Assembly: GCA_002746415.1 (NCBI GenBank)
Contig: NVXD01000020.1
Coordinates: 34,287 to 98,286, forward strand
DNA: 64,000 nucleotides
Reading direction: 5' to 3'
DNA from: Flavobacteriaceae bacterium
GTDB lineage: Bacteria > Bacteroidota > Bacteroidia > Flavobacteriales > Flavobacteriaceae
A model generated the notes under the pieces. That model was not told where the DNA came from. It was given only the letters and a program-made list of their open reading frames with translations, and ran no database searches. Position numbers and translations under genes: made by a program. Below are positions 43,920 through 53,801 of the stretch, piece by piece. Position 1 is the stretch's first letter. Every line of letters begins with the position of its first letter.

Positions 43920-45215
43920 TTAGCTATTTTTTAAATAGCTTTTTAGTTCGTCATAGGTCGAGATGGCAATGGATTTCTTTTCCCTTCCCATTACTTTCTG
44001 AATTTGCGGAGGAATAGGAGGGCTTACGTTTAAGGTGTCTTCAACTACATCCAAAAATTTTACTGGATGTGCTGTTTCCATGAAAATACCATAGGTGTTT
44101 GGCTTATTTTCTTGATATTTTTTCAACCCTAAATAACCAACAGCACCATGAGGGTCGGTAATATAGCCTGATGCGATGTGAATGTGTTTCATCGCGTTTT
44201 TTGTTTCTACATCTGTAAAGGAATAGGAAGAAAGGTTTTGGGATAATTTTTCTAAATCATCCTGATATAAATGACGAATCCTGATAAAGTTACTAGGGTC
44301 GCCCACATCCATTGCATTGGAAATAGTTGCTTTTGATGGTTTTGGAACGTACTCCCCTTTTTTCATATAGTTGGGTACCACATCATTGACATTGGTGGCT
44401 GCAATAAAATGTTTAACGGGCATTCCTAATTTTTGGGCAACCATTCCCGCACAGATGTTACCGAAATTCCCACTTGGAACAGAGAAGATGATTTCTCTTC
44501 CTTTTGATTTAGCCTGCTTATATGCAAACAAAAAGTATAGCAATTGAGGCAGCCAACGTGCAACATTTATGGAATTGGCCGAAGTCAATTTCATATGATT
44601 CGTTAAATCTGAATCTAAAAATGCAGTTTTAACCATTTTTTGGCAGTCATCAAAAGTGCCGTCTACTTCTATAGCAGTAATGTTTTGGCCAAGTGTGGTC
44701 AATTGTTTTTCTTGAATATCACTTACTTTTCCACTAGGGTAAAGTATAACTACTTTTACGCCATCAACTCCTAAAAACCCATTTGCAACGGCTCCCCCTG
44801 TATCACCAGATGTAGCAACCAAAACCGTAACTTCTTGTTTTTCCCCTTCAGAGAAATGACCAAGGCAATTGGCCATGAAGCGGGCGCCAACATCTTTAAA
44901 AGCCATTGTGGGACCATGGAAAAGTTCTAAAGTGGCTACATTTTCTTCTAATGCAACAACAGGAAAATCAAAATCTAAAACTGTTTCAAGAATGCTGGCT
45001 AGTTTATCATCGGAAATATCATCCTTAACAAACTGATGAATTGCTTTAAAGGCAATCTCAAGATTGGATATTTGTTCTATACCATCAAAAAAAGAAGTGG
45101 GTAAAGGAGTGATTTTTTCTGGAAAATACAATCCTTTATCTGGAGCAATACCAGCAATCACGGCTTCTTTAAAAGAGACTTTTGGAGCATTGTTATTGAG
45201 ACTGTAAAACTGCAT
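43920..45215 (-). CDS. thrC: Threonine synthase
   Basis: A 431-residue PLP enzyme converting O-phosphohomoserine to threonine. The PLP Lys is in GPTMAFKDVGARF and the phosphate-binding loop in VATSGDTGGAVANGF. The last gene of thrABC, 3 bases after thrB. A short hairpin covers the stop codon (see the terminator entry). Confidence 0.95.
   Translation of the reverse strand: MQFYSLNNNAPKVSFKEAVIAGIAPDKGLYFPEKITPLPTSFFDGIEQISNLEIAFKAIHQFVKDDISDDKLASILETVLDFDFPVVALEENVATLELFHGPTMAFKDVGARFMANCLGHFSEGEKQEVTVLVATSGDTGGAVANGFLGVDGVKVVILYPSGKVSDIQEKQLTTLGQNITAIEVDGTFDDCQKMVKTAFLDSDLTNHMKLTSANSINVARWLPQLLYFLFAYKQAKSKGREIIFSVPSGNFGNICAGMVAQKLGMPVKHFIAATNVNDVVPNYMKKGEYVPKPSKATISNAMDVGDPSNFIRIRHLYQDDLEKLSQNLSSYSFTDVETKNAMKHIHIASGYITDPHGAVGYLGLKKYQENKPNTYGIFMETAHPVKFLDVVEDTLNVSPPIPPQIQKVMGREKKSIAISTYDELKSYLKNS
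43922..43940 (-). terminator. Possible thrC terminator overlapping the stop codon
   Basis: AGCTATTT/AAATAGCT with a three-base loop at the very end of thrC; the following bases are only partly T-rich, so the call is weak. Confidence 0.3.
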
Positions 45216-45218
45216 GGG

Positions 45219-46139
45219 TTATATTTTTTTAATCCCTATAGGATTTATTTTAGAGGTATGTACATCGTAATCGATGCCTATTTTTTGGTACGTATTTTTC
45301 ATGGCTTGGGCTACTTTTAAAGCAGTAGCTTCTCCTTTGCTCAAAGCAAAAATTGATGGACCAGAACCAGAAATCCCACAACCCAGTGCTCCGGCTTCTA
45401 TGGAGTTTGTTTTTATTTCATTAAATCCAGGAATTAAGATAGAACGAATGGGTTCTACAATATGGTCTTCTAAAGACCTACCGATAAGGTCATAATCTTC
45501 AGTGAAAAGTCCTGCAATTAATCCGCCTACATTTCCCCATTGCTTTATGCCGTTTTGAAGGGTTATATTGGTTTTTAATATTTTTCTAGAGTCTGCTGTC
45601 TTGATCTCTATTTGAGGGTGAATTACTGTAGCATAGAGTTCCTTGGGCGTATTGATTTTTACAATGTCTAAAGGTTCATAGCTCCTAACCAAAGTGAATC
45701 CTCCATAAAGAGCAGGCGCTACATTGTCGGCATGTGCGGTTCCACTTGCCAATCGTTCTCCTTCCATGGAAAATTGTACAAGCTCAAGATTAGAAAAAGG
45801 CTTACCTAAAAGTTCATTAATGGCCCAAACAGCTCCAGTAGAACTTGCGGCACTGCTTCCTATGCCGCTTCCTGGTTTTATGTTCTTATATATTTCAATT
45901 TCGAACCCACCAGTATAATCAGATTTATCCAAGAGCGCTAATGCGGCTACACCGGCAACATTTTTTTTAGTTTCCAAGGGAAGGTTTTGGCCGATGATTT
46001 TAGTGATTTTTATGCCAGGAGTTTTCGTTTTTCTAACGACCATTTCATCCCCCACAGCATCTAAGGCTACTCCAAGAACATCAAACCCACAGGAGATGTT
46101 CGCTATTGTAGCTGGACAAAAAACTCTTATTTCTTCCAT
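45219..46139 (-). CDS. thrB: Homoserine kinase
   Basis: A 306-residue GHMP kinase that phosphorylates homoserine with ATP. The ATP motif is PGSGIGSSAAS and the C-terminal GCGISGSGPS motif is clear. Three bases from thrC and two bases from thrA. Confidence 0.95.
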   Translation of the reverse strand: MEEIRVFCPATIANISCGFDVLGVALDAVGDEMVVRKTKTPGIKITKIIGQNLPLETKKNVAGVAALALLDKSDYTGGFEIEIYKNIKPGSGIGSSAASSTGAVWAINELLGKPFSNLELVQFSMEGERLASGTAHADNVAPALYGGFTLVRSYEPLDIVKINTPKELYATVIHPQIEIKTADSRKILKTNITLQNGIKQWGNVGGLIAGLFTEDYDLIGRSLEDHIVEPIRSILIPGFNEIKTNSIEAGALGCGISGSGPSIFALSKGEATALKVAQAMKNTYQKIGIDYDVHTSKINPIGIKKI

Positions 46140-46141
46140 AA

Positions 46142-48586
46142 TTAAAAACTTCCTATTCTAACGATATCCGCAAAAATTCCGGATGCGGTTACATCCGCTC
46201 CAGCTCCAGCACCTTTTATAATCATGGGTTGGTTTGGATATCTTTCGGTATAAAAAAGAACAATATTGTCACTGCCCTCTAGATTAGAAAAATCATGACC
46301 CTTTGGAATATGTTGCAAACCAACACTAGCTTTTCCATTTTCATACTGGGCCACATATTTTAGTTTACTATCAGCAGCAGCAGCGTCGCTGTATAATTTT
46401 TGAAAGACATCTTCATACTTCTTTAAGGAAGAAAAGAAATCTTCATTATTTTTTGTGTCTAAACTTTCCTGGGGAAGGAAGGATTCATTTTCAATATCTT
46501 CAATATCTAATTTATTACCACTTTCACGCGCTAGAATTAATATTTTGCGCATGACATCTATGCCGCTTAAATCAATTTTTGGATCAGGTTCGGTATATCC
46601 TTCTGCTTGTGCCTGTAGCACTACATCATGAAAGGTAGTCCTATCATTAAAATTGTTAAACACAAAGTTTAAACTTCCAGATAAAACTGCTTGTATTTTA
46701 AGTATTTTATCACCGGATGTAATTAAGTGTTTTAATGTATCTATGATAGGTAATCCAGCACCCACATTGGTTTCAAATAGAAAAGGAGCATTGTACTGCC
46801 TAGCCAAGTCTTTTAACTCCAAATAATTGTCATATTCTGATGAACATGCAATTTTATTACAAGTAACAATAGAGATACTATTTCTTAAGTACGCATTGTA
46901 AGTTTTAGAGACATCATGACTTGCTGTATTGTCTACAAAAATACTGTTGCGGAAATTCAGTTTATTGATAGTATTGAAAAAGGTATTTTTATCAGCCTTT
47001 TGACCATCTGCCAGTAGGTTTTCCCAGTTATTAAGAGGAATGCCACTCTCATCAAAAACCATTGTCCTGGAATTTGAAATTCCGATGACCCTGATATTCA
47101 ACTTTAAATTCTTCTTTAAAAATTTCTTCTGTTGTTTTATTTGATTTAAAAACTTGGAACCAACATTCCCTACACCCATTACAAAAAGGTTGAGCTGTTT
47201 TACATTTTCTTCGAAAAACTCCTCATGCAAAGCATTCAATGCTTTTTTAACATCGTTAGTGTTGATCACAGCAGAAATATTACGTTCTGATGCTCCCTGG
47301 GCAATTGCTCTAATATTTACATTGTTTTTTCCTAGTGTACTGAACATTTTACCACTGAGGCCTTGATGACTTTTCATATTGTCCCCAACAAGCGCTATGA
47401 TGGCCAAATCATTTTCAATGATTATCGGTTTTATTTTTCCCTGGGCAATTTCATACTCAAAAGATTTACTCAAAGATTCAACCGCTCTTTTAGCATCCGT
47501 ATTGGGTATGCCTACACATATGGAATGTTCTGATGATGCCTGTGTTATAAGGACTACACTTATTTCTTCAATGGATAGCATTTCAAAAAAGCGTTTGGAT
47601 ATTCCAGGAATACCTACCATGCCAGGACCTTCCAATGACAATAATGTAATGTGTTCTATATGGCTAATACCGCGAACAGATGCGCCATTATTATCCAGAT
47701 TTTTTGTAATTAAAGTGCCTAGGTTTTGCGGCTCAAAAGTATTTTTTATGTTGATGGATATTCCTTTTGAAAACACAGGCTGGATGGAAGGGGGATAAAG
47801 CACTTTTGCACCAAAGTGAGAAAGTTCCATTGCTTCCTCATAAGAAATTTGAGGAATGGGTTTGGCTTGTTTTACAATCCTAGGGTTAGCGGTAAACATC
47901 CCACTAACATCTGACCATATTTCTAGCATATCCGCACCAATGGCTCCCGCTATTATTGCTGCGGTATAATCAGACCCACCTCTACCCAATGTGGTTTGAC
48001 TGCCGTTTTTAGAAGATGATATAAACCCACCTAAAACAATGATTTCATGTTTGTCCCCTGCTATAAAATCTTTGCAGTTGGAATTGGTAAGTTCAAAATC
48101 CACGGTTGCTTTTCCATGAATTTCGTCGGTTTTAATTAATTCCCTACTGTCTTTATATATCGTATTTAAATTTTCTGAAAGGAAAAATTCATTGATAATA
48201 TAGGAAGACAATAACTCGCCAAAACTCACTATTTTGTCAAGTAAATGCGGTGTTGTTTCACCAATTAGGGAGGCGCCTTCCAGTAAAGTTTCTAAGGTGT
48301 TCAAGTCACTTTTAACCTTGCTTAAGACTTTACTTTGTGATTGTATAGGGATAAGCTCTTTTACGGTATTTAAATGCTTGTTTTCAATTTCCGTAAGAAT
48401 ATTTTGGTATTCCTTGTTCTGGGAAGAGGCAAGTTGGGCCATTTGGACCAATTGATTTGTTACACCTCCAAAAGCGGAAACCACCACTATGGTTTTATCA
48501 CTATTGGAATTGACAACTATATTTTTTACTAACCTAATATTATGGGCGTTGGCTACAGAAGTACCACCGAATTTTAAAACTTTCAT
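46142..48586 (-). CDS. thrA: Bifunctional aspartate kinase/homoserine dehydrogenase
   Basis: An 814-residue two-domain enzyme for the first and third steps of threonine and methionine synthesis. The kinase domain starts with KFGGTS, with GRGGSDYTAA near residue 200; two ACT regulatory domains lie at about 310-460; the dehydrogenase domain starts near residue 465 with FVMGVGNVG. It opens a threonine operon and its long leader holds a candidate attenuator. Confidence 0.96.
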   Translation of the reverse strand: MKVLKFGGTSVANAHNIRLVKNIVVNSNSDKTIVVVSAFGGVTNQLVQMAQLASSQNKEYQNILTEIENKHLNTVKELIPIQSQSKVLSKVKSDLNTLETLLEGASLIGETTPHLLDKIVSFGELLSSYIINEFFLSENLNTIYKDSRELIKTDEIHGKATVDFELTNSNCKDFIAGDKHEIIVLGGFISSSKNGSQTTLGRGGSDYTAAIIAGAIGADMLEIWSDVSGMFTANPRIVKQAKPIPQISYEEAMELSHFGAKVLYPPSIQPVFSKGISINIKNTFEPQNLGTLITKNLDNNGASVRGISHIEHITLLSLEGPGMVGIPGISKRFFEMLSIEEISVVLITQASSEHSICVGIPNTDAKRAVESLSKSFEYEIAQGKIKPIIIENDLAIIALVGDNMKSHQGLSGKMFSTLGKNNVNIRAIAQGASERNISAVINTNDVKKALNALHEEFFEENVKQLNLFVMGVGNVGSKFLNQIKQQKKFLKKNLKLNIRVIGISNSRTMVFDESGIPLNNWENLLADGQKADKNTFFNTINKLNFRNSIFVDNTASHDVSKTYNAYLRNSISIVTCNKIACSSEYDNYLELKDLARQYNAPFLFETNVGAGLPIIDTLKHLITSGDKILKIQAVLSGSLNFVFNNFNDRTTFHDVVLQAQAEGYTEPDPKIDLSGIDVMRKILILARESGNKLDIEDIENESFLPQESLDTKNNEDFFSSLKKYEDVFQKLYSDAAAADSKLKYVAQYENGKASVGLQHIPKGHDFSNLEGSDNIVLFYTERYPNQPMIIKGAGAGADVTASGIFADIVRIGSF

Positions 48587-48649
48587 TATAAATGGGTTAA
48601 AAGGAATTGATGTAAAATGGAAAAATAATAGGACGAATAATATAGCTGT

Positions 48650-48666
48650 TTACCCCAATGGGGTAA
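48650..48666 (-). promoter_or_regulatory. Hairpin covering the leader stop codon
   Basis: TTACCCC, three bases, GGGGTAA: a 7-base-pair stem with a short loop that includes the leader stop. No T-run follows directly, so it is not a classical terminator; pairing of CCATTG in it with CAATGG at 48701-48696 would give a competing structure. Confidence 0.4.
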
Positions 48667-48748
48667 TTGTACTAATGGCGAAAGTGTTGAAACCACCATT
48701 GTTCAATGAAGAAAAAAGAGTTTTTATGTCTAATCTATTAGAATTCAT
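48650..48748 (-). CDS. Candidate threonine operon leader peptide
   Basis: An ATG-initiated 32-codon reading frame beginning 10-16 bases after a strong promoter and ending 63 bases before thrA. The last 12 residues read TFAISTITPLG after an Asn, so Thr and Ile, the end products of the branch, are concentrated where a ribosome would stall. The stop codon lies inside a hairpin (48650-48666). It is too short for ordinary gene finding. A role in transcription attenuation is inferred; sequence evidence is the position, content and overlapping stem. Confidence 0.5.
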   Translation of the reverse strand: MNSNRLDIKTLFSSLNNGGFNTFAISTITPLG

Positions 48749-48764
48749 GCTTTTTACAAAGAAT

Positions 48765-48795
48765 CAAATGTACTACATTTGGTGACCTAAACAAA
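48765..48795 (-). promoter_or_regulatory. thr operon promoter
   Basis: On the minus strand TTTG (48795-48792), 19 bases, then TACATTTG (48772-48765): a near-perfect Bacteroidota promoter. Initiation near 48758 would put the leader ATG about ten bases into the transcript. Confidence 0.6.
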
Positions 48796-48848
48796 CAATT
48801 GTATTTAATTATACAAAAACTAGAACGTTTATTAAATAATTTTATTGA

Positions 48849-50393
48849 ATGAAGATTTTCAATGCCAGTCAAATATATGAAGCCGATGCTTGTACTGTTA
48901 AAGTACAGGGTATTGCTAGTCATGAGTTAATGGAAAGAGCGGCATTGCAAATTTTTAATTGGATGGATTATAGAATGCAGGGGGCTCCAGTTAAAATCCA
49001 CTTATTCTGTGGTATTGGAAATAATGGAGGTGATGGAATTGCACTGGCAAGGCATTTGCAGGAACATGGATATAATATAAAGGTGTTTGTAGTAAATTAT
49101 AGTGACAAACGCTCTAAGGACTTCTTGTTGAATCTTGAAAGATTGAAAGACAGAAAAGTTTGGCCCACTTTTTTAAATTCGGACAGTGAATTTCCAGAAA
49201 TAGATAAAGATGATATAATAGTGGATGCTATTTTTGGTATTGGTTTAAATAGAGCTCTTTGCGCATGGGTGGCAAATTTGATTCAGTATTTAAACAAGTC
49301 TGATGCATTTATTTTATCCATAGATATTCCTTCTGGCCTTTATCTTGATAAGTATCCTGAAAACACTACTGGAATAATTAATGCTGGTTTTGTGTTGAGT
49401 TTTCAAGCACCTAAACTGGTTTTCTTTCTTCCACAGACCGGTGTGTATTTAAAGCAATGGGCAATGTTAGATATAGGTCTAGATGCAGCATATATTGCAA
49501 ACACCAAAACAGACTATGAATTTATCGACAAGATTGAAGTGTTGTCCATGTATATGCCAAGAGATAAGTTTTCGCATAAGGGGACCTATGGTCATTCATT
49601 AATGATAGGGGGTAGTCATGGGAAAATTGGAGCAATGATTTTAGCATCAAATGCTTGTCTGCATTCGGGTAGTGGTCTAGTGACTGCCTATGTGCCTAAT
49701 TGTGGTTATGTGCCATTGCAAACTGCTTTGCCTGAAATCATGGTGATAACAGATGAAAATGAGAGTTGGTTAACTGACATAGTTTACGATATAGTACCTA
49801 CTGTAGTAAGTATTGGTATGGGAATGGGAAAAAAAGATGAGTTAAAAAAGACATTTTCCAGTTTTATTGCCAACTATGAGGGGTCTTTAGTTATTGATGC
49901 TGATGGACTGAATTTGTTATCTGAATCCAAGGTATTGTTAAAAAAGTTGCCGTCTCAAGCAATTCTAACGCCGCATCCAAAAGAATTGGAACGACTTATT
50001 GGTGTTTGGAAAGATGATTTTGATAAGTTAAAAAAGGCAAAAAAGTTTTCAAGCCAATATGATTGCGTATTAGTTATAAAGGGAGCCCATACCATTGTTG
50101 TGTATGAAAATGTTGGTTATGTGAATTCAACAGGAAATCCGGGTATGGCTACTGCAGGTAGTGGCGATGCACTTACAGGAGTGATTACGGGTCTAGTTGC
50201 CCAAGGATATGAGCCTTTGAAAGCATCAATTTTGGGGGTATATCTACACGGAAAAGCAGCAGATATTGCTGTAGAAAAATTTGGATACCAATCCCTGACT
50301 GCTTCAAGAATTATAGATCATATTGGGAGTGCCTACATTGATCTTTTGACAATTCCAAAAGAGCCGCAACCAGAAAACGAGGATAAGGATTAA
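48849..50393 (+). CDS. nnrDE: Bifunctional NAD(P)H-hydrate epimerase/ADP-dependent NAD(P)H-hydrate dehydratase
   Basis: A 514-residue repair enzyme for hydrated NADH and NADPH. Residues about 1-215 form the YjeF N-terminal epimerase domain (CGIGNNGGDGIALARHL); residues about 225-505 form the ribokinase-like dehydratase domain with DADGLNLL and GMATAGSGDALTG. It is divergent from thrA, and its stop overlaps that of the convergent gene by four bases. Confidence 0.94.
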   Translation: MKIFNASQIYEADACTVKVQGIASHELMERAALQIFNWMDYRMQGAPVKIHLFCGIGNNGGDGIALARHLQEHGYNIKVFVVNYSDKRSKDFLLNLERLKDRKVWPTFLNSDSEFPEIDKDDIIVDAIFGIGLNRALCAWVANLIQYLNKSDAFILSIDIPSGLYLDKYPENTTGIINAGFVLSFQAPKLVFFLPQTGVYLKQWAMLDIGLDAAYIANTKTDYEFIDKIEVLSMYMPRDKFSHKGTYGHSLMIGGSHGKIGAMILASNACLHSGSGLVTAYVPNCGYVPLQTALPEIMVITDENESWLTDIVYDIVPTVVSIGMGMGKKDELKKTFSSFIANYEGSLVIDADGLNLLSESKVLLKKLPSQAILTPHPKELERLIGVWKDDFDKLKKAKKFSSQYDCVLVIKGAHTIVVYENVGYVNSTGNPGMATAGSGDALTGVITGLVAQGYEPLKASILGVYLHGKAADIAVEKFGYQSLTASRIIDHIGSAYIDLLTIPKEPQPENEDKD

Positions 50394-50791
50394 CTGTTTT
50401 TAACTCGCCTTTTTACCCAAGTCAAAGCATTCTTATATTTAATGAAAAACTTCATTGGTTTTTTGTAAAACAGTTTTTCAATATTGAAATTGTGCATATC
50501 TATTTCTTTAACAGAAACGATGGCAAATGCTTTTAAATTCTCGATTTCTCGTATGTAGTTATAAATGGTTGGGTCTATGGCATACGAATTTAGGCGCAAA
50601 CTTATAAATCCAAAATCTCTGTCCCTAAAATGTATTTCTGCAATTCCTACTATTTGATAAGCTCTTTCAAGGGTCATTGTGGCTCCTTCATTTATGGTTG
50701 AAACCATATAGTTGTCATAAACTTGCACGACTCCTATGTCCAAATGATATTCCCTTACGATGAGGGTTTTCTTCGTATTTTCAATCTTCAT
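50390..50791 (-). CDS. Uncharacterised protein, possible SpoIIAA/STAS-like fold
   Basis: A 133-residue soluble protein with a strand-helix pattern similar to the second STAS-like protein in this window (VREYHLDIGVVQVYDNYMVS near the start; the C-terminus is Lys-rich and basic). No motif was found that assigns a function. It converges on nnrDE with overlapped stop codons and precedes clpC on its own strand with a terminator between. Confidence 0.55.
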   Translation of the reverse strand: MKIENTKKTLIVREYHLDIGVVQVYDNYMVSTINEGATMTLERAYQIVGIAEIHFRDRDFGFISLRLNSYAIDPTIYNYIREIENLKAFAIVSVKEIDMHNFNIEKLFYKKPMKFFIKYKNALTWVKRRVKNS

Positions 50792-50936
50792 TTCAAATGT
50801 ATTATAATGTCTCGGTACGAAAATAGAAGTATAGGGAGTTGTTTTAAAAAAAAATAGATAAAAGGCGTAAATATCGTTTATAAGGAATCTAAAAAGGGGG
50901 ATTGTATTTCAATTCCTACTCAATTAATAACGGAAC

Positions 50937-50964
50937 AAAAAAAAGAGTCAGACATAGCTGACTC
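50937..50964 (-). terminator. clpC terminator
   Basis: On the minus strand GAGTCAG/CTGACTC with a six-base loop followed by a T-run of at least seven. Confidence 0.85.
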
Positions 50965-50992
50965 CCTAATAGTTATAATTTATCTTGAAAAT

Positions 50993-53545
50993 CTATTCCG
51001 TTTTAGAAGATTTGGTTTCTTTCTTTATTTTAATGGTAAGGGCTTCTTTCTTCTTATCCAAATCCATAAAGATAGTGTCTCCTTCTTCTAATTTAGAATT
51101 TACAATCTCCTCTGCTAAAGCATCTTCTATATATTTTTGAATTGCTCTTTTTAACGGTCTGGCTCCATATTGTTTGTCAAATCCTTTGTCTACGATATAA
51201 TCCTTTGCGTTTTCGCTAAGGGTAAGTGTGTACCCTATGTCTCTAATTCTGGCAAAAAGTTTATTCAGTTCAATATCTATTATTTTATGAATATGTTCTC
51301 TTTCAAGTGGATTAAACACAATAACATCATCTATTCTATTTAAGAATTCTGGAGCGAATGCTTTTTTCAATGCATTTTCTATAACGCCCTTCTGATGTGA
51401 ATCTTCCTGTGATTTTTTAGCAGAAGTACCAAAACCGACTCCTTGTCCAAAGTCTTTTAGTTGTCTTGCGCCAATATTGGAAGTCATTATAATGATTGTG
51501 TTTCTGAAATCAATTTTTCTCCCGAGGCTATCCGTTAAAAAACCATCATCCAAAACTTGCAATAACATATTAAAAACGTCTGGATGTGCTTTTTCAACTT
51601 CGTCCAAAAGAATTACAGAATAAGGTTTGCGACGCACTTTTTCAGTTAATTGCCCACCTTCTTCATAACCAACATAACCTGGAGGTGCACCAACCAATCT
51701 AGAAATGGCAAATTTCTCCATGTATTCACTCATATCTATTCTTATGAGTGCTTCTTCAGAATCAAACAATTCTTGTGCTAAAACCTTGGCAAGTTGAGTT
51801 TTTCCTACCCCTGTTTGCCCTAAAAAGATAAATGATCCAATTGGTTTATTGGGGTCTTTGAGACCTGCTCGGTTTCTTTGTATAGCCTTGGCTACTTTAG
51901 ATACTGCTTCATCTTGACCAATTACTTTGCTCTTAATTAAATTTGGTAGTTCAGCAAGTTTATTGCTTTCGGTTTGTGCAATTCTATTCACAGGGATACC
52001 ACTCATCATAGAAACTACATCCGCAACACTCTCTTCGTCGACGATTTCTCTGTGTAGTTTACTTTCTTCTTCCCACTGTTCTTGAGCTAGTCCTAGTTCT
52101 TTTTCTATTCTTTTCTCATCATCTCTTAGTTTGGCAGCTTCCTCGTATTTTTGTTTTTTGACTACAGAATTTTTAAGCTCCCTAACATCATCTAATTGCT
52201 CTTCTAGTTCCAGAATTTGTTTGGGGACATCCATATTGATAATATGAACCCTAGACCCTGATTCATCCAATGCATCAATGGCCTTGTCCGGAAGGAACCT
52301 GTCTGTCATATATCTATTGGTAAGTTTAACGCATGCAATTATGGCATCATCTGTATAATTTACATTGTGATGATCTTCATACTTACCTTTAATATTTTGT
52401 AATATTTCAATAGTTTCTTCCACTGTTGTGGGTTCTACTATTACTTTTTGAAAGCGACGTTCCAGGGCACCATCCTTTTCAATGTATTGACGGTACTCAT
52501 CTAAGGTTGTTGCTCCAATACATTGAATTTCCCCTCTTGCTAGAGCAGGTTTAAACATATTTGATGCATCTAAGCTTCCAGTTGCACCACCAGCACCTAC
52601 AATAGTGTGTATTTCATCAATAAATAAAATGATATCATCATTCTTTTCCAGCTCGTTCATAACGGCCTTCATACGTTCTTCGAACTGCCCTCTGTATTTT
52701 GTTCCAGCAACTAACGATGCCAAATCCAATGTCACCACACGCTTATTGTAAAGAATACGTGAAACTTTTTTGTTGATGATTCTTAAGGCTAGGCCTTCAG
52801 CTATGGCGCTTTTACCAACTCCCGGTTCACCTATCAACAGCGGATTGTTCTTTTTTCTTCTACTTAATATTTGGGAAACTCTTTCAATTTCTTTTTCCCT
52901 TCCAACTACAGGATCCAACTTATCGTCCTCGGCCATTCGGGTAAGGTCCCTTCCGAAATTATCAAGAACAGGGGTTTTGGATTTTTTATTTCCTTTTTGG
53001 CTTGTAGTGGCGCCAAAAGTGCTTTCCTTGCTTTCGCTTGCTTCATCAGAATCGCTTGGAAATGATTCTGCTGTTGGGCTATCCATATAATCATCATCAC
53101 TGGTAATCATGGATTTAAATTGTTCTTTAACCCCATCATAGTCCACTTTTAACTTGTGTAGCAATTTAGTGGTGGGGTCATTTTCATTCCTCAGAATACA
53201 CAATAATAAATGAGCTGTGTTTATGGATGAGCTTTGGAATAATTTTGCTTCTAGAAAAGTTGTTTTTAGAGCGCGTTCAGCTTGTCTTGTAAGATGAAGG
53301 TTCTTTTTATCTTTCTGAATGTTTTCTGAATTTGGATTAGCCGGACTAAGAATTTCCACTTTTCTTCTTAAATGGTCTAAATCTACGTCCAATGCATCTA
53401 AAATACTTATTGCTTTGCCGTTGCCATCTCTAAGAAGACCAAGCATAAGATGCTCTGTGCCAATAAAATCATGGCCAAGTCTTAGCGCCTCTTCCTTGCT
53501 ATAAGCTATAACATCTTTTACTCTAGGGGAAAAATTATCATCCAT
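50993..53545 (-). CDS. clpC: ATP-dependent Clp protease ATP-binding subunit ClpC
   Basis: An 850-residue AAA+ unfoldase for ClpP. Two Clp N-terminal repeats (about 1-150), a variable acidic linker (about 150-190), first AAA+ with GEPGVGKS, a UVR-like coiled coil (about 430-470), second AAA+ with GQTGVGKT, and a C-terminal D2-small domain are present. The ClpP-docking loop reads GVGFG. It is divergent from gyrA; no CtsR or McsAB genes are adjacent. Confidence 0.95.
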   Translation of the reverse strand: MDDNFSPRVKDVIAYSKEEALRLGHDFIGTEHLMLGLLRDGNGKAISILDALDVDLDHLRRKVEILSPANPNSENIQKDKKNLHLTRQAERALKTTFLEAKLFQSSSINTAHLLLCILRNENDPTTKLLHKLKVDYDGVKEQFKSMITSDDDYMDSPTAESFPSDSDEASESKESTFGATTSQKGNKKSKTPVLDNFGRDLTRMAEDDKLDPVVGREKEIERVSQILSRRKKNNPLLIGEPGVGKSAIAEGLALRIINKKVSRILYNKRVVTLDLASLVAGTKYRGQFEERMKAVMNELEKNDDIILFIDEIHTIVGAGGATGSLDASNMFKPALARGEIQCIGATTLDEYRQYIEKDGALERRFQKVIVEPTTVEETIEILQNIKGKYEDHHNVNYTDDAIIACVKLTNRYMTDRFLPDKAIDALDESGSRVHIINMDVPKQILELEEQLDDVRELKNSVVKKQKYEEAAKLRDDEKRIEKELGLAQEQWEEESKLHREIVDEESVADVVSMMSGIPVNRIAQTESNKLAELPNLIKSKVIGQDEAVSKVAKAIQRNRAGLKDPNKPIGSFIFLGQTGVGKTQLAKVLAQELFDSEEALIRIDMSEYMEKFAISRLVGAPPGYVGYEEGGQLTEKVRRKPYSVILLDEVEKAHPDVFNMLLQVLDDGFLTDSLGRKIDFRNTIIIMTSNIGARQLKDFGQGVGFGTSAKKSQEDSHQKGVIENALKKAFAPEFLNRIDDVIVFNPLEREHIHKIIDIELNKLFARIRDIGYTLTLSENAKDYIVDKGFDKQYGARPLKRAIQKYIEDALAEEIVNSKLEEGDTIFMDLDKKKEALTIKIKKETKSSKTE

Positions 53546-53801
53546 AAAAAAACCTTTTCAACAATAAAAATAGTGAATCTTCCTGTATCTAACGCAAATA
53601 CCGTACCCATATTCGATAAAGATGTCACAAATTTCGAAAAAAAGGTTGACTGGTAAAAGAGAACAAAGGGGGTCATCAATATAAGAACTACAATAAGTGT
53701 TAATAAATAATTTAATAAACTCTTTTAAAGATGCTTTGTAGGGGTGTCATTTTCCGTATATTGCTATGATTTTTTAACCTGTAAAATTTTTAAAATTTAG
53801 T

